A DNA stretch of 64,000 bases from Plantago ovata (GCA_028274465.1 CM051456.1:66450753-66514752), one strand, 5' to 3'; numbered from the stretch's first letter, positions 41,887-53,690 are shown. Program-made: numbers and translations. Notes: generated by a model not told the origin, from the sequence alone.

Positions 41887-43188
41887 ATGGCACCAAGGAC
41901 AAGGAGAGCCGGCTCTAGCAAAAAGGGGAAGGGAGTGGCATCAAGCTCCCAACCATCTCACAATTTGTACGAGTTGTCTGCCGCTGTGATAGAGGTGCGA
42001 CAACGGCTAGAGGCGGAGATGGCCGACGGAGGAAGGTCGATCATCCCCGATAGGAGGATTGACATTCCTGAGTCCGCAGCGAATAGAGCGTGATATAGGA
42101 CGCTGTCAAGTTTGGGGTCACGAAGGAATTGGGAATGGTACAGTTCCGACAGGTTCAAAGGCTACGACGAGAGCCTCCTCCGAGATTTCTACACTGGGTA
42201 AACGGATCTCGACGAGAAGAATGGGGTGTTAGTCCGAGGCCTGATTATACCATGGAACCCAGAGTACATTTCTTCCTTCATCCATTTCGGGAACTTGGGA
42301 TTCATAGAGAGCGACCACGCCTACTTGTATTCGAGGACCGCTAGGGGGATAGGGAGACACATCACCGACGTGATCTGCAACAGGGAGTACCGATATCCGG
42401 AAGTTGGGGCAGCACCTGGACGGATCAGTTATAGCGACCTTAGCATCGAAGATAAGGTGATGATGAAATTTTGCATCTCCGACTTGATCCCGAGGAAGAA
42501 TGACACATGGATTCAGCCCTACTACGCCGAGCTCCTCTACTGCCTCATAGACGGACATCAGATCGACATAGGGCACATTATGTATGAGGAGTACGAGCGC
42601 CACTGGGAAAAGAAGAGGAAGCCTTTCATCTTCCCGAGCTTCATCACAGCCTACTGCAAATATCATGGGGTCGACGATATTGAGGGGGATTGCGAGGTCG
42701 CTGCCCTTTCACCCTCGACCATTGAGGTACAGCTCAACAGGTATCAGTTGAGGAACCCCACAGCAGCCGCTGCTGATGTAGGAGGGCCATTCCAGCCAAA
42801 TGATTCCGATCATGAGGATTCTATGGAGGCCGATGTTGGCGAAGCCCCTATCCCAGATATTCCGTTTGTCCATCATGCACCGCATGCACCAGCTGGAGCA
42901 CCACAGGGGTCTGGAGGATTTGACTTCTCTGAATTCCGTACCTACCTCGACAGCCGTTTCGACAGAATTGATGCCAACAACGCGGCCATGCGACAGGACA
43001 TCGACAGGCACATTGTCCAGCACAACCGCGATTGGGAGATATTCGAGGAGCATCGCCGAGAGGATAGGCAGCACATGTGGGAGCAGCAACAGCTCATCCA
43101 GCAACAGCAGGAAGCTCTACGACAGTCCAATGAGCTCATGAATGACATGTGGAGTGACTTTTATGGGGACTACCATCCCGATGATTAG
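41887..43188 (+). pseudogene. A5 ORF2: plant-transposon-type protein, broken
   Basis: ATG 41887 gives MAPRTRRAGSSKKGKG (basic start). A stop at 42091 and a TAA near 42200 break the frame. From 42226 it is open for 320 codons to 43188. The block HAYLYSRTARGIGRHITD, then MKFCISDLIPRK, FIFPSFITAYCKYHGV and a Gln-rich coiled tail match A6 ORF2. The pattern resembles 'putative plant transposon protein' domains linked to Athila-type elements (PF20167-like, from memory). Function unknown. Confidence 0.7.
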
Positions 43189-44732
43189 TCCTTCCACTTG
43201 TCCACTCTCAGCCGACCGAGGCCAAACCCTTCGGTAACATCTAGTATCACTTCTTATTACTCATTCTCTTTTTCTAGGGGGCTAGCTTAAGAATCGTAAG
43301 GGGGATGGGATGTGAACCATGATGTTAAGTATTGTTTGGCTTTGTGTCGATTAGTATCTCGTCCTTTGTTTGCATTTGCATCTTCACGTTTACTGCTTTC
43401 TTAGTTTTTTAGGTTGCATTCACTACATTCATCCTAAGATAGTTTTGGATGTTTTATATGGAGTTTATTGCCGAATTTTTTGAACTTTTATATTGGGTAA
43501 ATCAACTAGCTATGCCATTAATCATATGCTTCATCTCTATGAATTTGTTTGAGGTCTGTCTCGCTTGGCTTGTCACATTTATGTATTGCACTTAGTTAAG
43601 CTTGGTAGTCTCGACATCACTTAGTGGCATTTTCTCTACTGCGGTTCACGAAGGCCTTTATAATAGGATGATGCATGTTAGGGTCTGATGGTTGTTTCCC
43701 GAGTAATTATGTACCTAAGAGGCAGCAAGTCTTCACCATGCTTTGAGATTAGTAAATGCCTAGGAAGGAGGTAGTGTGAGGTTGTGTGATCCTTTGTTTA
43801 TAACCTATTCTTCCGAATAGGTTTGGGGAGGGGTTTACACCATCATAGACTTGTTTCTGTTTTTCATTTTTCGTATCGTGAGTTTATTTTCCTTTTTCGT
43901 AAATTTTGTGCTCCAACCTATTCTTTTGAATAGGTTTGGGGAAGTCGTGTGAGTCATTTTGTTTCTCTTTTTGTTATGCTACTGCTGGCTAGGAAAAAAA
44001 TCGAAAAAAAAAAAGAAAGAAAAATTCTAGAAAAAAAGAGAAAAAGAAAAAAAAGAATCTGGAAAGAAAAAAAGAAGACCCCAAAAAAGCAAAGAAGGGT
44101 CCAAAAAAAGAAAGCCAAATAGCAGTTTAGCAAAGTGTTGAGTCTTTTCCATTTTTCGTATTGTTCGTAATCGTGTTGTAATTTTCTATTTTTATTTTTT
44201 ATCTTTTTTGTCTTGAGTGTCATCTGTTCTAGACCACCCTCGTCCTTCCATTCAGGAAGTGGTGAATAGCTTAAGACTTTACTTGAGAGATGGGTAGAAT
44301 AGGGGAGTGTTATCTTTTATAGGGAACCCTCCTTCGTTTGATAAGAGCCAGTACTGGTTCGACCTCTTTTGAGGAAAATTCTTAACATGGTGGAACAGCA
44401 GTAAGTCCTCAGTTTCATAGGCACGGGACAACCATTCGTATCTTAGCATGCTTCATTACGTCGTCACTGACTAGGTCCAGGTAGAGAATGCTACGAGAGA
44501 CTATCTTGTCTTGACATAAGTGCTTATGTGGATGTGTATAAGTCAATCGAGGTATTCTTCAACCCATATTCATGCTTTGATTTATATGGTTTTTGTTCAT
44601 ATGTTATTTGATAGATTCAGTAGATTAGTTCGTTTTATTTGGCATGAAACTCCATTTTGAGTCTTGCATGTTTTTTGTATTAGAGTCTAGCTTAGTTGCT
44701 TGAGGACAAGCAAAGGTTCGGTTTGGGGAGTT
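43189..44732 (+). other. A5 3' non-coding region
   Basis: Two AACCTATTC/GAATAGGTT hairpins followed by TTTGGGGA (43802, 43916), a purine tract (43993-44108), the 'GATAAGAGCCAGTACTGG' segment, and the polypurine tract TTTGGGGAGTT directly before 44733. Very similar to A1 11.8-13.15 kb and, more distantly, D 6.6-8.0 kb, so this non-coding DNA is well preserved. Confidence 0.8.
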
Positions 44733-45971
44733 TGATGAATGTGTATTTTACACTTTCATTCGAGTCTTTTTCACTTATTTTAGCTATCCTCTATGTTAAT
44801 TTAGCTATATTTTAGTACATTTTATTAGAATAGTGTCACGTTTCCCTTTAGATTTTATATTACAGGTTTTGGTTGAAATTCGGAGATTTCTGGGCAATTA
44901 TATTGAAGTTGACAAGGAATTGGTGTTCCAGAAGCCTATTTGGAGTATCTGAAGGTTTCCGGATAGGATTTGGAGTCTAGGGGCCGAATCTGGAGGTTAG
45001 AAGGCTACTAAAAGTCATAAACCGAGTCCGAAAAGGTGAAGAAATCCAAAACCGCGTCGAAAACGCGGATATTCCGCAAAATTACTGGGGGGCGAACCGC
45101 CCCGGAGTTTTTTCGGGCCTATATATAGTGCTCAGTTTTCTCTCCGAAAATCATATCTTTCCAAGCCTACTTTCTCACCTCTCTCTATAGTTTTAGGTAG
45201 GAACTTCCCGGGGCCTGTCCTGGGAGTTCCATAGCTTAGGGGATACTTTTTCATAGTAGATTGGAGCGCGTAGGATCGCAATCATCCGGAGATTGATAAC
45301 CTTCAGTAACTTTGTATCTTACAGTTTTTATCTACTTATTTTATCTTCTTTCAATATGTTTTCTTCTATGATTTCTATTGATTGCATGCCTATTATGAGT
45401 AGCTAAACTTATCGTTGGTGGTAGTATGTGAATTCTTAGCGAGGGAAGATAATCATGCTAATGGCTATATCGCGCATTATACTCCGTGTCATTGCTTTAT
45501 TTCGTTGATCAGTTGTAACCAAAATTCTCGTATGTTGTATTGATCATTATTCACGATTGGACATTAGTCGACCATCAGACCAATTATCTTCGTAGTGTTG
45601 AATAATTACGGAACACATTAGGACAATCGTGATTGACTAGTCAGACCAAATTATCTTCGTAGTGCTTAATACTTGCAACAGGACACTAGATTGATTCAAA
45701 GATCTCTATGCAAGACCGAGGAATTTATGCATGATTATCGACCCATTATGTTAAGAAGGACCATACTATCACCAATCTCCATTATCTGCTTGAAACCCCC
45801 TTTTGCTTTCCATCTGCTGTTTTATATTCTTAATTAGATTTGATAAAGCTAGTATAGTCCTGAGAGAACGACACTCGAATCATTCTACTGCTACACTACG
45901 GTTTTCGTTGTAGTTGTGGATTGCCTTTGGCTAATTACAAATTTATTTGACTGAATCTGACACGTTCATCA
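44733..45971 (+). repeat. 3' LTR of A5
   Basis: 1239 bp, same length and nearly the same sequence as the 5' LTR; ends TTCATCA and is followed by TGGTT. Confidence 0.95.
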
Positions 45972-46836
45972 TGGTTCTACTAACAGATCGAATAGGGCCA
46001 ACTCTTCCATCAGTATTCATGGTATCCTCATTGTCTCTATTGTCTTCGTTGTTACCATCATCACCATTAGAAGAATTGCGTTGTCGAAGAGAAGCCTAAA
46101 GATTAGCCGCTGCAGCTATGGGGTTTTCCATCTGGTATCTCTCTAATAGCCCGTGAATTGTTGAAGGGGAAAGAGCCGTGCTCTTAGAGTCTCCCTCACC
46201 AATGTTCTCTACCCCATGGATCTTACAGTAAGCTGTGATGAAACTCGGAAACACAGAGGTTTTCTTCTTCTTTGCCCAATGTCGCCCACATTCTTCACGG
46301 TTGATGCTCCCGATGTCTATATGGTGCTCCCTCAATAAGCAGTCGAGGAGCACCACAAAGAAGGGCTGGGTGTCCATTTCATTATGTTTTGGAATCAAGT
46401 TAGTGATACGGAACTTCATCACCACTGTCGACTCAAGACCAAATCTGTTGTGATGAGGCCGCTCCGGTTGCTTCCTAGTCTCTCGAACCTTGCATTCCCT
46501 GTGGCAGATTTCTGCCGTGATATTGCTTCCAATCCCTTTAGTGGTACGTGAATAGACATAAGAATGGTCACTCCCCGTGAATTCTCCTTCCACCATATGG
46601 ATAAAGCACGAAGTTGATGCAAAAGTCCATGGCTCGAACACACCTCTAACGAGATCACTCTCCTTCTCTTGAAGATCAGTATACCCAACATAGAACTCAT
46701 GGAGAACGTCCTTGTCAAACCCTTCGACATGGTTGGAATCTAACCACCTCCAATATCTCATTGTAGCCAAACGAAAGTGATCCTCTCTCTTTGTGGCATG
46801 GTCCCTACAAACATCCATTAGTACCTCGTACAACAA
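45972..46836 (-). pseudogene. A6 ORF2: plant-transposon-type protein
   Basis: Minus-strand frame from 46836 with RYWRWLDSNHVEGFDKDVLHEF, SDHSYVYSRTTKGIGSNIT, MKFRITNLIPKHNEM and VFPSFITAYCKIHGV, colinear with A5 ORF2. A TAG at about 46096 precedes an acidic Asn/Asp tail (45977-46090), after which A5 is inserted. The N-terminus seen in A5 (Lys/Arg/Ser-rich) is missing: sequence above 46850 is spacer, suggesting a deletion across the leader-intron acceptor. Function unknown. Confidence 0.72.
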
Positions 46837-48013
46837 AGAGCTTCATGCATATGCAAATGCAAGAGTGAAACAAATGAGTAACCCCATCATCACCCCTAAT
46901 CTTCAAAAACCTCAAGTCTAATCTATCTACAATAATGCAACGTATCAACATATCATAATATGTAACATATCTCAACAAGCTTTATGCTAGATAACTAGTA
47001 ACCTCAAATCATAAGAGTCATTCAAACCATAGTACTCAAAAATTTCCCCAAAAAGTCTCAAACCCCATCAATCAAGTGTTCTACCAACATGTCTACCTTA
47101 ATCATGCCAATAATCCCATCATATAACATGGAATGAAAGAAAAGAAGCAATGCAAAACGAGACATAGACATCAAGTAAGCAAAAATTCTCAATCTATCAA
47201 ACCAAGCGAAAATGAGCAAGCAATTGGTAATGAAAATTGATTCTAATCACATAAACAATCAACCCATATATTATATAAGCTCAATTGAAGCACAGATCAA
47301 GAAACCCCCAAATTTGAAAAATTAGGGTTCATGTGAAGTTACCTCAGATCTGAAAAATGAATGAACTAGGATGAAGGTTGTTCGGATAGAATGAAAGAGC
47401 ACGTAATGGGCTTCGATTGAAGCTAAAGATCACCAAATTTGATGGAAAATTGAAGGAATTATGGAAGAAAGAAGATTTTTTGAGTTTTTGGGTGTTTTGG
47501 AGTAAGAGGGGTGAAGAAGATGAGAGAATGAGGATTTGGGGGAGAAATCCCGCTCATATACTGTCTGAAAACGGGGGGCAATTCGCCCCATGTGTGGGGC
47601 GATTCGCCCCCCATCGCCAGAGAGCTCCACGCTCAGAGCTCCACGCTCTCTGGTGGTGTGGGGTGAATCGCCCCCCACTGCCAGAGAGTCTGAAGCTCTC
47701 TGGCGACGTGGGGCGATTCGCCCCCCATGGGGGGCGATTCGCCCCGCCCCCACCTCTAGAGGTGGGGAGATAAAAAATTTCAAAAAAGTTCAGTTTTTAT
47801 CCCCGAAAACCATTCTCCTCATAAAAACACTCGAAAATATTCACTCAAACATAAACATAAGCACAAAACATCACCTAAACGAACAAATTCACATAAAGAA
47901 AGGAAAATTGTTCAATGTATGAATGCATGCAATGCAATAAAGCGATAAAAACTCCGGGTTGCCTCCCGGATAGCGCCATTGTTTATAGTCTTTGACTCGA
48001 CTTCTTCTTGCTC
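46837..48013 (-). other. A6 spacer with long palindrome cluster and intron donor
   Basis: Reverse-oriented counterpart of the A5 spacer. The stem-loop lies at 47954-47969; a palindrome cluster at 47572-47760 holds GGGGCGATTCGCCCC-type units plus longer hairpins with CCAGAGAGC/GCTCTCTGG arms; a donor candidate ATCTGAG|GTAACT lies at 47342 (minus). Short frames across the palindromes are not genes. Confidence 0.65.
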
Positions 48014-50173
48014 TTAGTTCTTCTTTTTTAGGGTACTAGACTTCCCCTTCATGGATCTTTTTCTCATGCCATGAACCTGTGAATGAGAATGAACATAGAC
48101 AGCAAGAGCAAAGTAGTTAATTGTGTGAGAAGCATTGAAGTGAATATTTGGATCAGATATGGCTCGCAACACATGTTGCTTTCCATCCACCTCAATGGTG
48201 CAAGTTCTCCGGTAGATGTCCATCACGGAGCGTAGCTTAGTCAAGAACGTTCGCCCCAAGAGAACAACATCCCCCATCCCAGGTGTAGACGCCGGCATAA
48301 CTACAAAGTTGGTGTACACAGAAGCTTCACCAATCTTAACCAGTACGTTCCTCACAACGCCTTCGGGTCTCACAAAGGATCCATCCGCCAATTGCACAAT
48401 AGCCTTATGCTCAGATAGTTTTCCAAGGCCACTCTTATCAAACACATTCATTGGGAGCACATTAGAGTAAGATCCCATATCTAGTGTAGCACGAACATCT
48501 TCAAGTTCCCCAACCCCAATCTTAACATCGAAACTCTCAGGAATTGGCTCGGGATCCTGTTGCTCTTCATCACTCGCATCAAATCCAAGGTCCTTCTCTT
48601 CTTCCTTGGCTAATGGAGGTTCTCCATCCTTGCAACACTCACATTTAGCAACCTTCTTGATGGTGATTTCAACAGGAAGATCACCCACCAAGGTAATAGA
48701 CATCGACTTCTCAGTGTTGCTAGGCAACTTCCCATGCTCCCTACGCGCTCCACGGTCAATCAACTCTTGCATCTTTTGATGGGCAAGCCTAGTGCTCTCT
48801 TCCAAACGATCCAGCCTCGCCCTAGTCTTCTCAGAATCTTCTTCATAACGCTTAAGAAAACCTTGGGTGTGATCAACCATTTTCTGCAAGTTTTCCATGA
48901 GTAGAGCCGTCTTCGACTTCGATTGCTCCTTGGGAGTGGGATTTTCGCAGTGATCATTACCATAGCTAAGCTTACTACGGTCTTGGTTAGGGCCATAAGT
49001 TTGGCTAGCCGGTGCATATCCTTGATTCTTTCGGAACCCTCTTCTCCAAAATCCACCTCGAGGATTCCTACCATCTTGTCCATCGCTAGCTTCTTGAGTA
49101 CCAAATTCCGCAGCAAAAGCTTCCTCTTCGCTTCCTGGAACCCAATTGCCATCATCATATGCAAGCTCCGATCTACACATATGAGCTCCATGCCCATAGT
49201 TCTTACATATTTGGCAAACTTCATTCGACATAGATGTTCCAACGGAGCTCTTGAGGACTTGTTTCAACTCATTGGTAAAGCACTCGAATCGATCACCATT
49301 CCCCCCATACATAGAGGCCTCTTGAGTAAGTGGAGCTTCAGGTCCACGTCTCCTAACCATTGCTCTTGGATCCTTGAATTGCGAACCCTTAGCAAGTCTT
49401 TCGAAAACCGCCCAAACGGCTTCCGCGGTTTCCTCCCAAATATTGCCACGACATTGGAAATCCACCACTTGATGATTCTCAAAGGTTAGTCCATTGTAGA
49501 AGTGTTGGACAAGATCCGAAAGCTCAAAACAATGGTGAGGGCACTTGTTCATGAGGTCTTGGAACCTCTCAAATGCGGTGTAGATGGTCTCATCATAGTC
49601 TTGTTTGAATCCAGTGATTTGCGCCTTAAGCGTGGTAGTCAATGTGTGAGGAAAGTATTTCTCCATGAATGCTGAAAAAACCTTTGCCCAAGTGTCAAGC
49701 GAACCCGCCGGTAGAGAACTCAACCATGCCTTGGCCTTGTTGCCAAGCCCCATAGCAAAAACCTTCATTCTCAATTCATCCGCTGTTATTTCAGCTCCGG
49801 GTCGTGGAAGTTGGTTGACGAAGTCATTGATATCATGCAAGTACCCCATCACGTCTTCCCTAGCCAAGCCATAGAACCTCGGAAGTTGCTGGAACATGTG
49901 GTTTTTTATTTCCAGATCTCCAGTTGCAGACAAAAGAACAATCGCCGGTCCCCTCATACGATCCTTGGTGGGTTGAACCCATGATTTCAGTGGTCTAGCT
50001 TCTGCCATTCCGACGGTCTCCTTAAAAAGACTGTGTAGAGATTCAGAGAAATCAGTATCCTCTATTTCCTCTAATTCACGTCGTCGAAGTAGTCGCCTTC
50101 TTTGGTGGTAGACTCTGTCGATTTCAGCGATTGGTTCAGCAAGTGGTGTTCCTCTAGATCGTGTACTTCGCAT
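48014..50173 (-). CDS. A6 gag-protease polyprotein, uninterrupted (719 aa)
   Basis: The only full-length frame of the family here, from ATG 50173, 136 bases before the PBS end. N-terminal Arg-rich stretch (RVYHQRRRLLRR), capsid-like region (about residues 90-290: YGLAREDVMGYLHDI, MEKYFPHTLTTTLKAQITGF, CPHHCFELSDLVQHF), CCHC zinc knuckle CQICKNYGHGAHMC (about 322-335), basic Gly/Arg/Asn linker, coiled coil (about 425-475), acidic hinge, then a retropepsin-like domain with ATLDMGSYSNVLP and VLLGRTFLTKLRS. It would form particles and process them. The active-site Thr of DTG is Met here, so protease activity is doubtful. No pol follows; mobility would need RT and integrase from another element. 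Confidence 0.88.
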   Translation of the reverse strand: MRSTRSRGTPLAEPIAEIDRVYHQRRRLLRRRELEEIEDTDFSESLHSLFKETVGMAEARPLKSWVQPTKDRMRGPAIVLLSATGDLEIKNHMFQQLPRFYGLAREDVMGYLHDINDFVNQLPRPGAEITADELRMKVFAMGLGNKAKAWLSSLPAGSLDTWAKVFSAFMEKYFPHTLTTTLKAQITGFKQDYDETIYTAFERFQDLMNKCPHHCFELSDLVQHFYNGLTFENHQVVDFQCRGNIWEETAEAVWAVFERLAKGSQFKDPRAMVRRRGPEAPLTQEASMYGGNGDRFECFTNELKQVLKSSVGTSMSNEVCQICKNYGHGAHMCRSELAYDDGNWVPGSEEEAFAAEFGTQEASDGQDGRNPRGGFWRRGFRKNQGYAPASQTYGPNQDRSKLSYGNDHCENPTPKEQSKSKTALLMENLQKMVDHTQGFLKRYEEDSEKTRARLDRLEESTRLAHQKMQELIDRGARREHGKLPSNTEKSMSITLVGDLPVEITIKKVAKCECCKDGEPPLAKEEEKDLGFDASDEEQQDPEPIPESFDVKIGVGELEDVRATLDMGSYSNVLPMNVFDKSGLGKLSEHKAIVQLADGSFVRPEGVVRNVLVKIGEASVYTNFVVMPASTPGMGDVVLLGRTFLTKLRSVMDIYRRTCTIEVDGKQHVLRAISDPNIHFNASHTINYFALAVYVHSHSQVHGMRKRSMKGKSSTLKKKN

Positions 50174-50291
50174 ACACTATCTGTAACAAGCAAAGAAAAG
50201 AGTATCAAGAGAGATCAAATTAACTAAACTACTATAACTAGGAATTGAATGCTGAAAATATAAATAAGCTAAACAGAAAAAAGGAGTATAG

Positions 50292-50309
50292 TCCCCGGCA
50301 GCGGCGCCA
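50292..50309 (-). other. Primer-binding site of A6 (tRNA-Asp)
   Basis: Minus strand TGGCGCCGCTGCCGGGGA, one mismatch from the tRNA-Asp complement, three bases from the LTR. Confidence 0.88.
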
Positions 50310-50312
50310 ATT

Positions 50313-51487
50313 TGATGAACCGAATTTGTCAGACTCAATTAATCAAACAAATTTGTTTTTAGCCAAAGACAATTCACAACTACAACGAAAACCAAGGCAC
50401 GTAGTGTAGAAGTAAAATAACCTCGAGTGTCGATCTCTAAGGACTATAACTAGATTTATCTAATTTAACTTAAACTATAAACTCAACAAACGACTTAGCA
50501 CAGATTTTCTTATCAATAATAATGGAAGTTAGCGATAGTATGATCATTCAAAGCATCAGGTTAATAATCATGCATGAAGTACTTGAACGTTTGCATAGAA
50601 ATCTAAGATCATGAATTGTCCAATGTGTTCCGTTCAATTCAACACTACGAAGATAGAGGGCTTAGATAGATCAAAGAAATAAAGCAATAAGTCAAGTCTG
50701 AATCGCGTTACTGCCAATCACGCATAATTAAGAACCCTAGCTAAGAAATCACATACTATCACCAATGATAGATTTAGCTACTCATAGATAAATTACAATT
50801 AACAAGAATCAAAGCAAGATTGGATGAAAACATGTTGAAAGAAAAAAATAAAAGTAGAAAAATCGTGAGATACAATGTTATCGACGAAGGTTGTCAATCT
50901 CCGAAGAATTGCTAACTCACAAGCAAGAATTGATAAACAACGAGGTCCAATTGCTATGCTTAATCCTCCAAATTGATAACAAAAAGAGTCTCCTATGCTA
51001 AGAATTCTCAGAACAGGCTCTGGAGAATTCGTCTCTCCAAATAATGTGAAAAAGTATCAAAAACGTAGAAACAGACGAAACTATATATAGGAGTTCGGAA
51101 GACGTGGGGCGAACCGCCCCAGACGCCGGGCGAACCGCCCAGGAGCTCCAATGGCGGTGGACGCGTTTTCTTGACTTGATTTCCTTTTTGGACTCGAATT
51201 TTGCCTTCTAGTGACCTTTAAGCATTAAAACTCGACCCCTAGACCTCAAATCTCGCCCGGAACTTTCTAGATACACCACGGATGACCACGAAACATCGAA
51301 TCTTCGTTCTCTTCAACATAATTGCCCGAAAAATCACGTTTTTTACCTAAAACCTGAAAAATGCAAAGAAAAGGGAAACGTGACACTATTCTAATAAAAT
51401 GCACTAAAATATAGCTAAATTAACATAGAGGATAGCTAAATAGGTGAAAAAAGACTTGAATGAAGGTGTAAAATACACGTTCATCAC
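50313..51487 (-). repeat. 5' LTR of A6
   Basis: 1175 bp; on the minus strand TGATGAACGTG..GGTTCATCA. TATATATAG (minus) lies at 51082-51090, adjacent to two palindromes (51104-51146). It shares its 3' end (..CTGACAAATTCGGTTCATCA type) with the partial LTR at 5567, so these two form a subfamily distinct from A1/A5. Confidence 0.88.
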
Positions 51488-51530
51488 TCGTTATGATTGA
51501 TTACATTTACGTTTCCAAGATTTTAAATGT

Positions 51531-52220
51531 GTGAGCGATTTTAACTCAGCAATGTTTAAGATCACCTCTCAATTAGAGTTATGTGTTGAGAAAGTCACGG
51601 AAGCGGATAAGCTAGAAAAGACACTATCTACTTTTCATGCTAATAACTTGCTCCTGCAGCAGCAATATCGTGAGAAAGGGTTTACAAAATATTCAGCTTT
51701 AATCTCATGCCTTCTTGTGGCTGAAAAAAATAATATGCTCTTGATGAAAAATCATGAATCCCGCCCAAGTGGCTCAAGGCCGTTGCTTGAAGCAAATGCC
51801 ACAAAGTTTAACAATAATGGCCAAAACCCCGGTCGTGGTAGAGGTCATGTACGTGGGCGTGGCCGAGGCCGTGGATATGGACGTGGACGTGGGGGCTCTC
51901 GTCCATATAGTGGCTTCAAAAATGCAAGTCAACAAGAGAAGCCAAATAATGGAAAAAGTGGACAATTGAAAAATAATGTTGAAATGTGCTATAGGTGTGG
52001 CATGACAAATCATTGGTCTCGTACTTGCCGTACACCAAAACACCTTGTTGAACTTTATCAAGCCTCAATCAAAGCTAAAGGCAAGAGCATTGAAGCAAAT
52101 TTTGTCCAAGATGATTCCCCTCATGGACAATATGATGCAACCCACTTGGATGTCTCAAATTTCCTTGTTTACCCTGAAGGTGCAAGTGATGCTATGTTTG
52201 AGGATGCCCCTCAAGCTTGA
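51531..52220 (+). pseudogene. Copia B gag, C-terminal part
   Basis: Typical Copia gag: REKGFTKYSALISCLLVAEKNN and ENHE-type linker, an RGRGRGRG-rich tract, then CCHC knuckle CYRCGMTNHWSRTC. Coding similarity continues upstream to the A6 border, so ATG 51531 is not the true start. The frame reaches a stop at 52220 before the protease. Confidence 0.82.
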
Positions 52221-52359
52221 TGTTTTTCTTTTGAATGAATAATGTTTTTGCAATGGACTTGTTGTCCCTCTTAGTATGAATAATGTTTTTTGCAATGAAT
52301 AATGAATAATGTTGTCCCACTTATTTTATTTTCTTTTATTTATTGAGGAAATCTTGAAA

Positions 52360-53690
52360 ATGTCCAAGGCGAACGAAGAAGAAGTATGCTTGGCAGATTG
52401 TGCAACTACGCATAGCATATTCAATAATAAAAAAAACTTTACTCACTTATCATTGAAAGAGGCAAATGTGAGTACAATATCGGGTAGTACAAAATTTAAT
52501 TGAAGGCTCCGGAAGAGCAAACATAATACTACCACATGGAACAAAGATTGCCATAGAAGAAGCATTATTCTCTTCTAAATCTCAACGAAACTTAATGAGT
52601 TTCAAAGATATTCGATTGAATGACTATCACGTTGAGACAATGAGTGAAAATGGCAATGAATTCCTTTGCATTACAACCTTGAGATCCGGTAACAAAAGTA
52701 TTTTAGAAAAATTACCGGTACTATCCTCTGGTTTGTATTACACTAAGATTAGAGCAATTGAAGTTTATACTATCGAAAAACAGCTTGATAGTAACTTCAA
52801 AATATGGCATGACCGGTTGGGCCATCCCGGGTCAATAATGATGCGAAGAATTATCGAGAATTCATGCGGTCATACATTGAAAAACCAGAAGATTTTTCAA
52901 AGTAAGGACTTTTCAATGCATTGCATGTAATCAAGGAAAATTTATTTTGAGACCATCATTAGAGAAGGTTGGATATCAAAGTCCTGCTTTTCTAGAGAGA
53001 ATTCATGGAGATATATGTGGACCAATACAACCATCATGTGGACCATTTAGATATTTTATGGTCCTAATAGATGCATCCACAAGATGGTCACATGTGTGCT
53101 TATTATCTACTCGTAATTTGGCATTTGCAAGGCTTCTTGCACAGATAATACGTTTACGAGCACACTTCCCAGATTCTCCAAGAAAGAATATACGCCTTAA
53201 TAATGCTGCAGAATTCTCATCGTAAGCATTCAATGATTATTGCATGTCTATTAGTATAAATATTGAACATCCAGTTGCACATGCTCATACATAAAATGGT
53301 ATGGTCGAGTCACTTATTAAACGACTCCAGTTAATTGCAAGGCCATTACTGATGAATACCAAACTCCCAGCCTCTGCATGGGGACATGCCATTTTACATG
53401 CTGCGACACTAGTGCGCATCAGGTCAACATGATATCAAAAGCTCTCCCCGATGAAATTGGTGTATAGTCATTTTACATGCTGCGACACTAGTGCGCATCA
53501 GGCCAACAGGATATCAAAAGCTCTCCCCGATGCAATTGGTGTATGGTTATGAACCAAACATATCTCATCTAAAAATCTTTGGGTGTGCGGTTTACGTACC
53601 AATAGCTCCACCACAACGCACAAAGATGGGACCCCAAAGACGTTGGGAATATATGTTGGATATGAATCTCCATCAATAATTAAATATTTA
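52360..53690 (+). pseudogene. Copia B protease, GAG-pre-integrase and integrase
   Basis: Protease block CLADCATTHSIF (active-site region altered to D-C-A), frameshift at 52500, then WHDRLGHPGSIMMRRIIE (GAG-pre-integrase). The integrase core from 52947 has HGDICGPIQP and LIDASTRWSHV, but the second catalytic Asp is lost (RLNNAAEF). A 79-bp tandem duplication (53390-53547) disrupts the frame before the YGYEPNISHLKIFGCAVYVP motif. Confidence 0.82.
53390..53547 (+). repeat. 79-bp tandem duplication in Copia B integrase
   Basis: Two adjacent 79-bp copies starting CATTTTACATGCTGCGAC at 53390 and 53469, differing at only a few positions. 79 is not a multiple of three, so it is a frameshifting mutation of this copy. 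Confidence 0.88.

Larger units (their letters stand above)
37162..45971 (+). mobile_element. A5: complete non-autonomous Athila-like element with ORF2
   Basis: 8810 bp with two 1239-bp LTRs of equal length and nearly identical sequence, a perfect tRNA-Asp PBS, gag-protease with three nonsense codons, a spacer with leader-intron signals, ORF2, a structured 3' region and a polypurine tract. The flanking 5 bp are TGGTT on both sides (37157-37161 and 45972-45976), a clean target-site duplication. Equal LTR length with few differences suggests it is the youngest insertion here. Confidence 0.95.
36963..51487 (-). mobile_element. A6: Athila-like element (minus strand), split by A5 and G
   Basis: 5' LTR 51487-50313, PBS 50309-50292, intact gag-protease 50173-48014, spacer, ORF2 46836-45972, and after the A5 insertion its continuation at 37161-36963. 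The segment 36963-37161 is the reverse of the A5 stretch just after ORF2 (shared CTCAGCCGACCGAGGCCAAAC). A6 was thus cut twice: by G at 36962 and by A5 at the TGGTT duplication. The 5' flank CTCGT (51488) lies in Copia B. Its 3' LTR is not seen. Confidence 0.88.

Noticed and set aside
44330..44365. tRNA-like segment (GGTTCGA next to a small stem)
   Set aside because: No cloverleaf or A-box could be fitted. The GGTTCGA word is part of a conserved 3' region motif and not an RNA gene.
47417..47922. Gly/Pro/Arg-rich ORFs on both strands
   Set aside because: Generated by the GC palindromes, which keep both strands free of stops.
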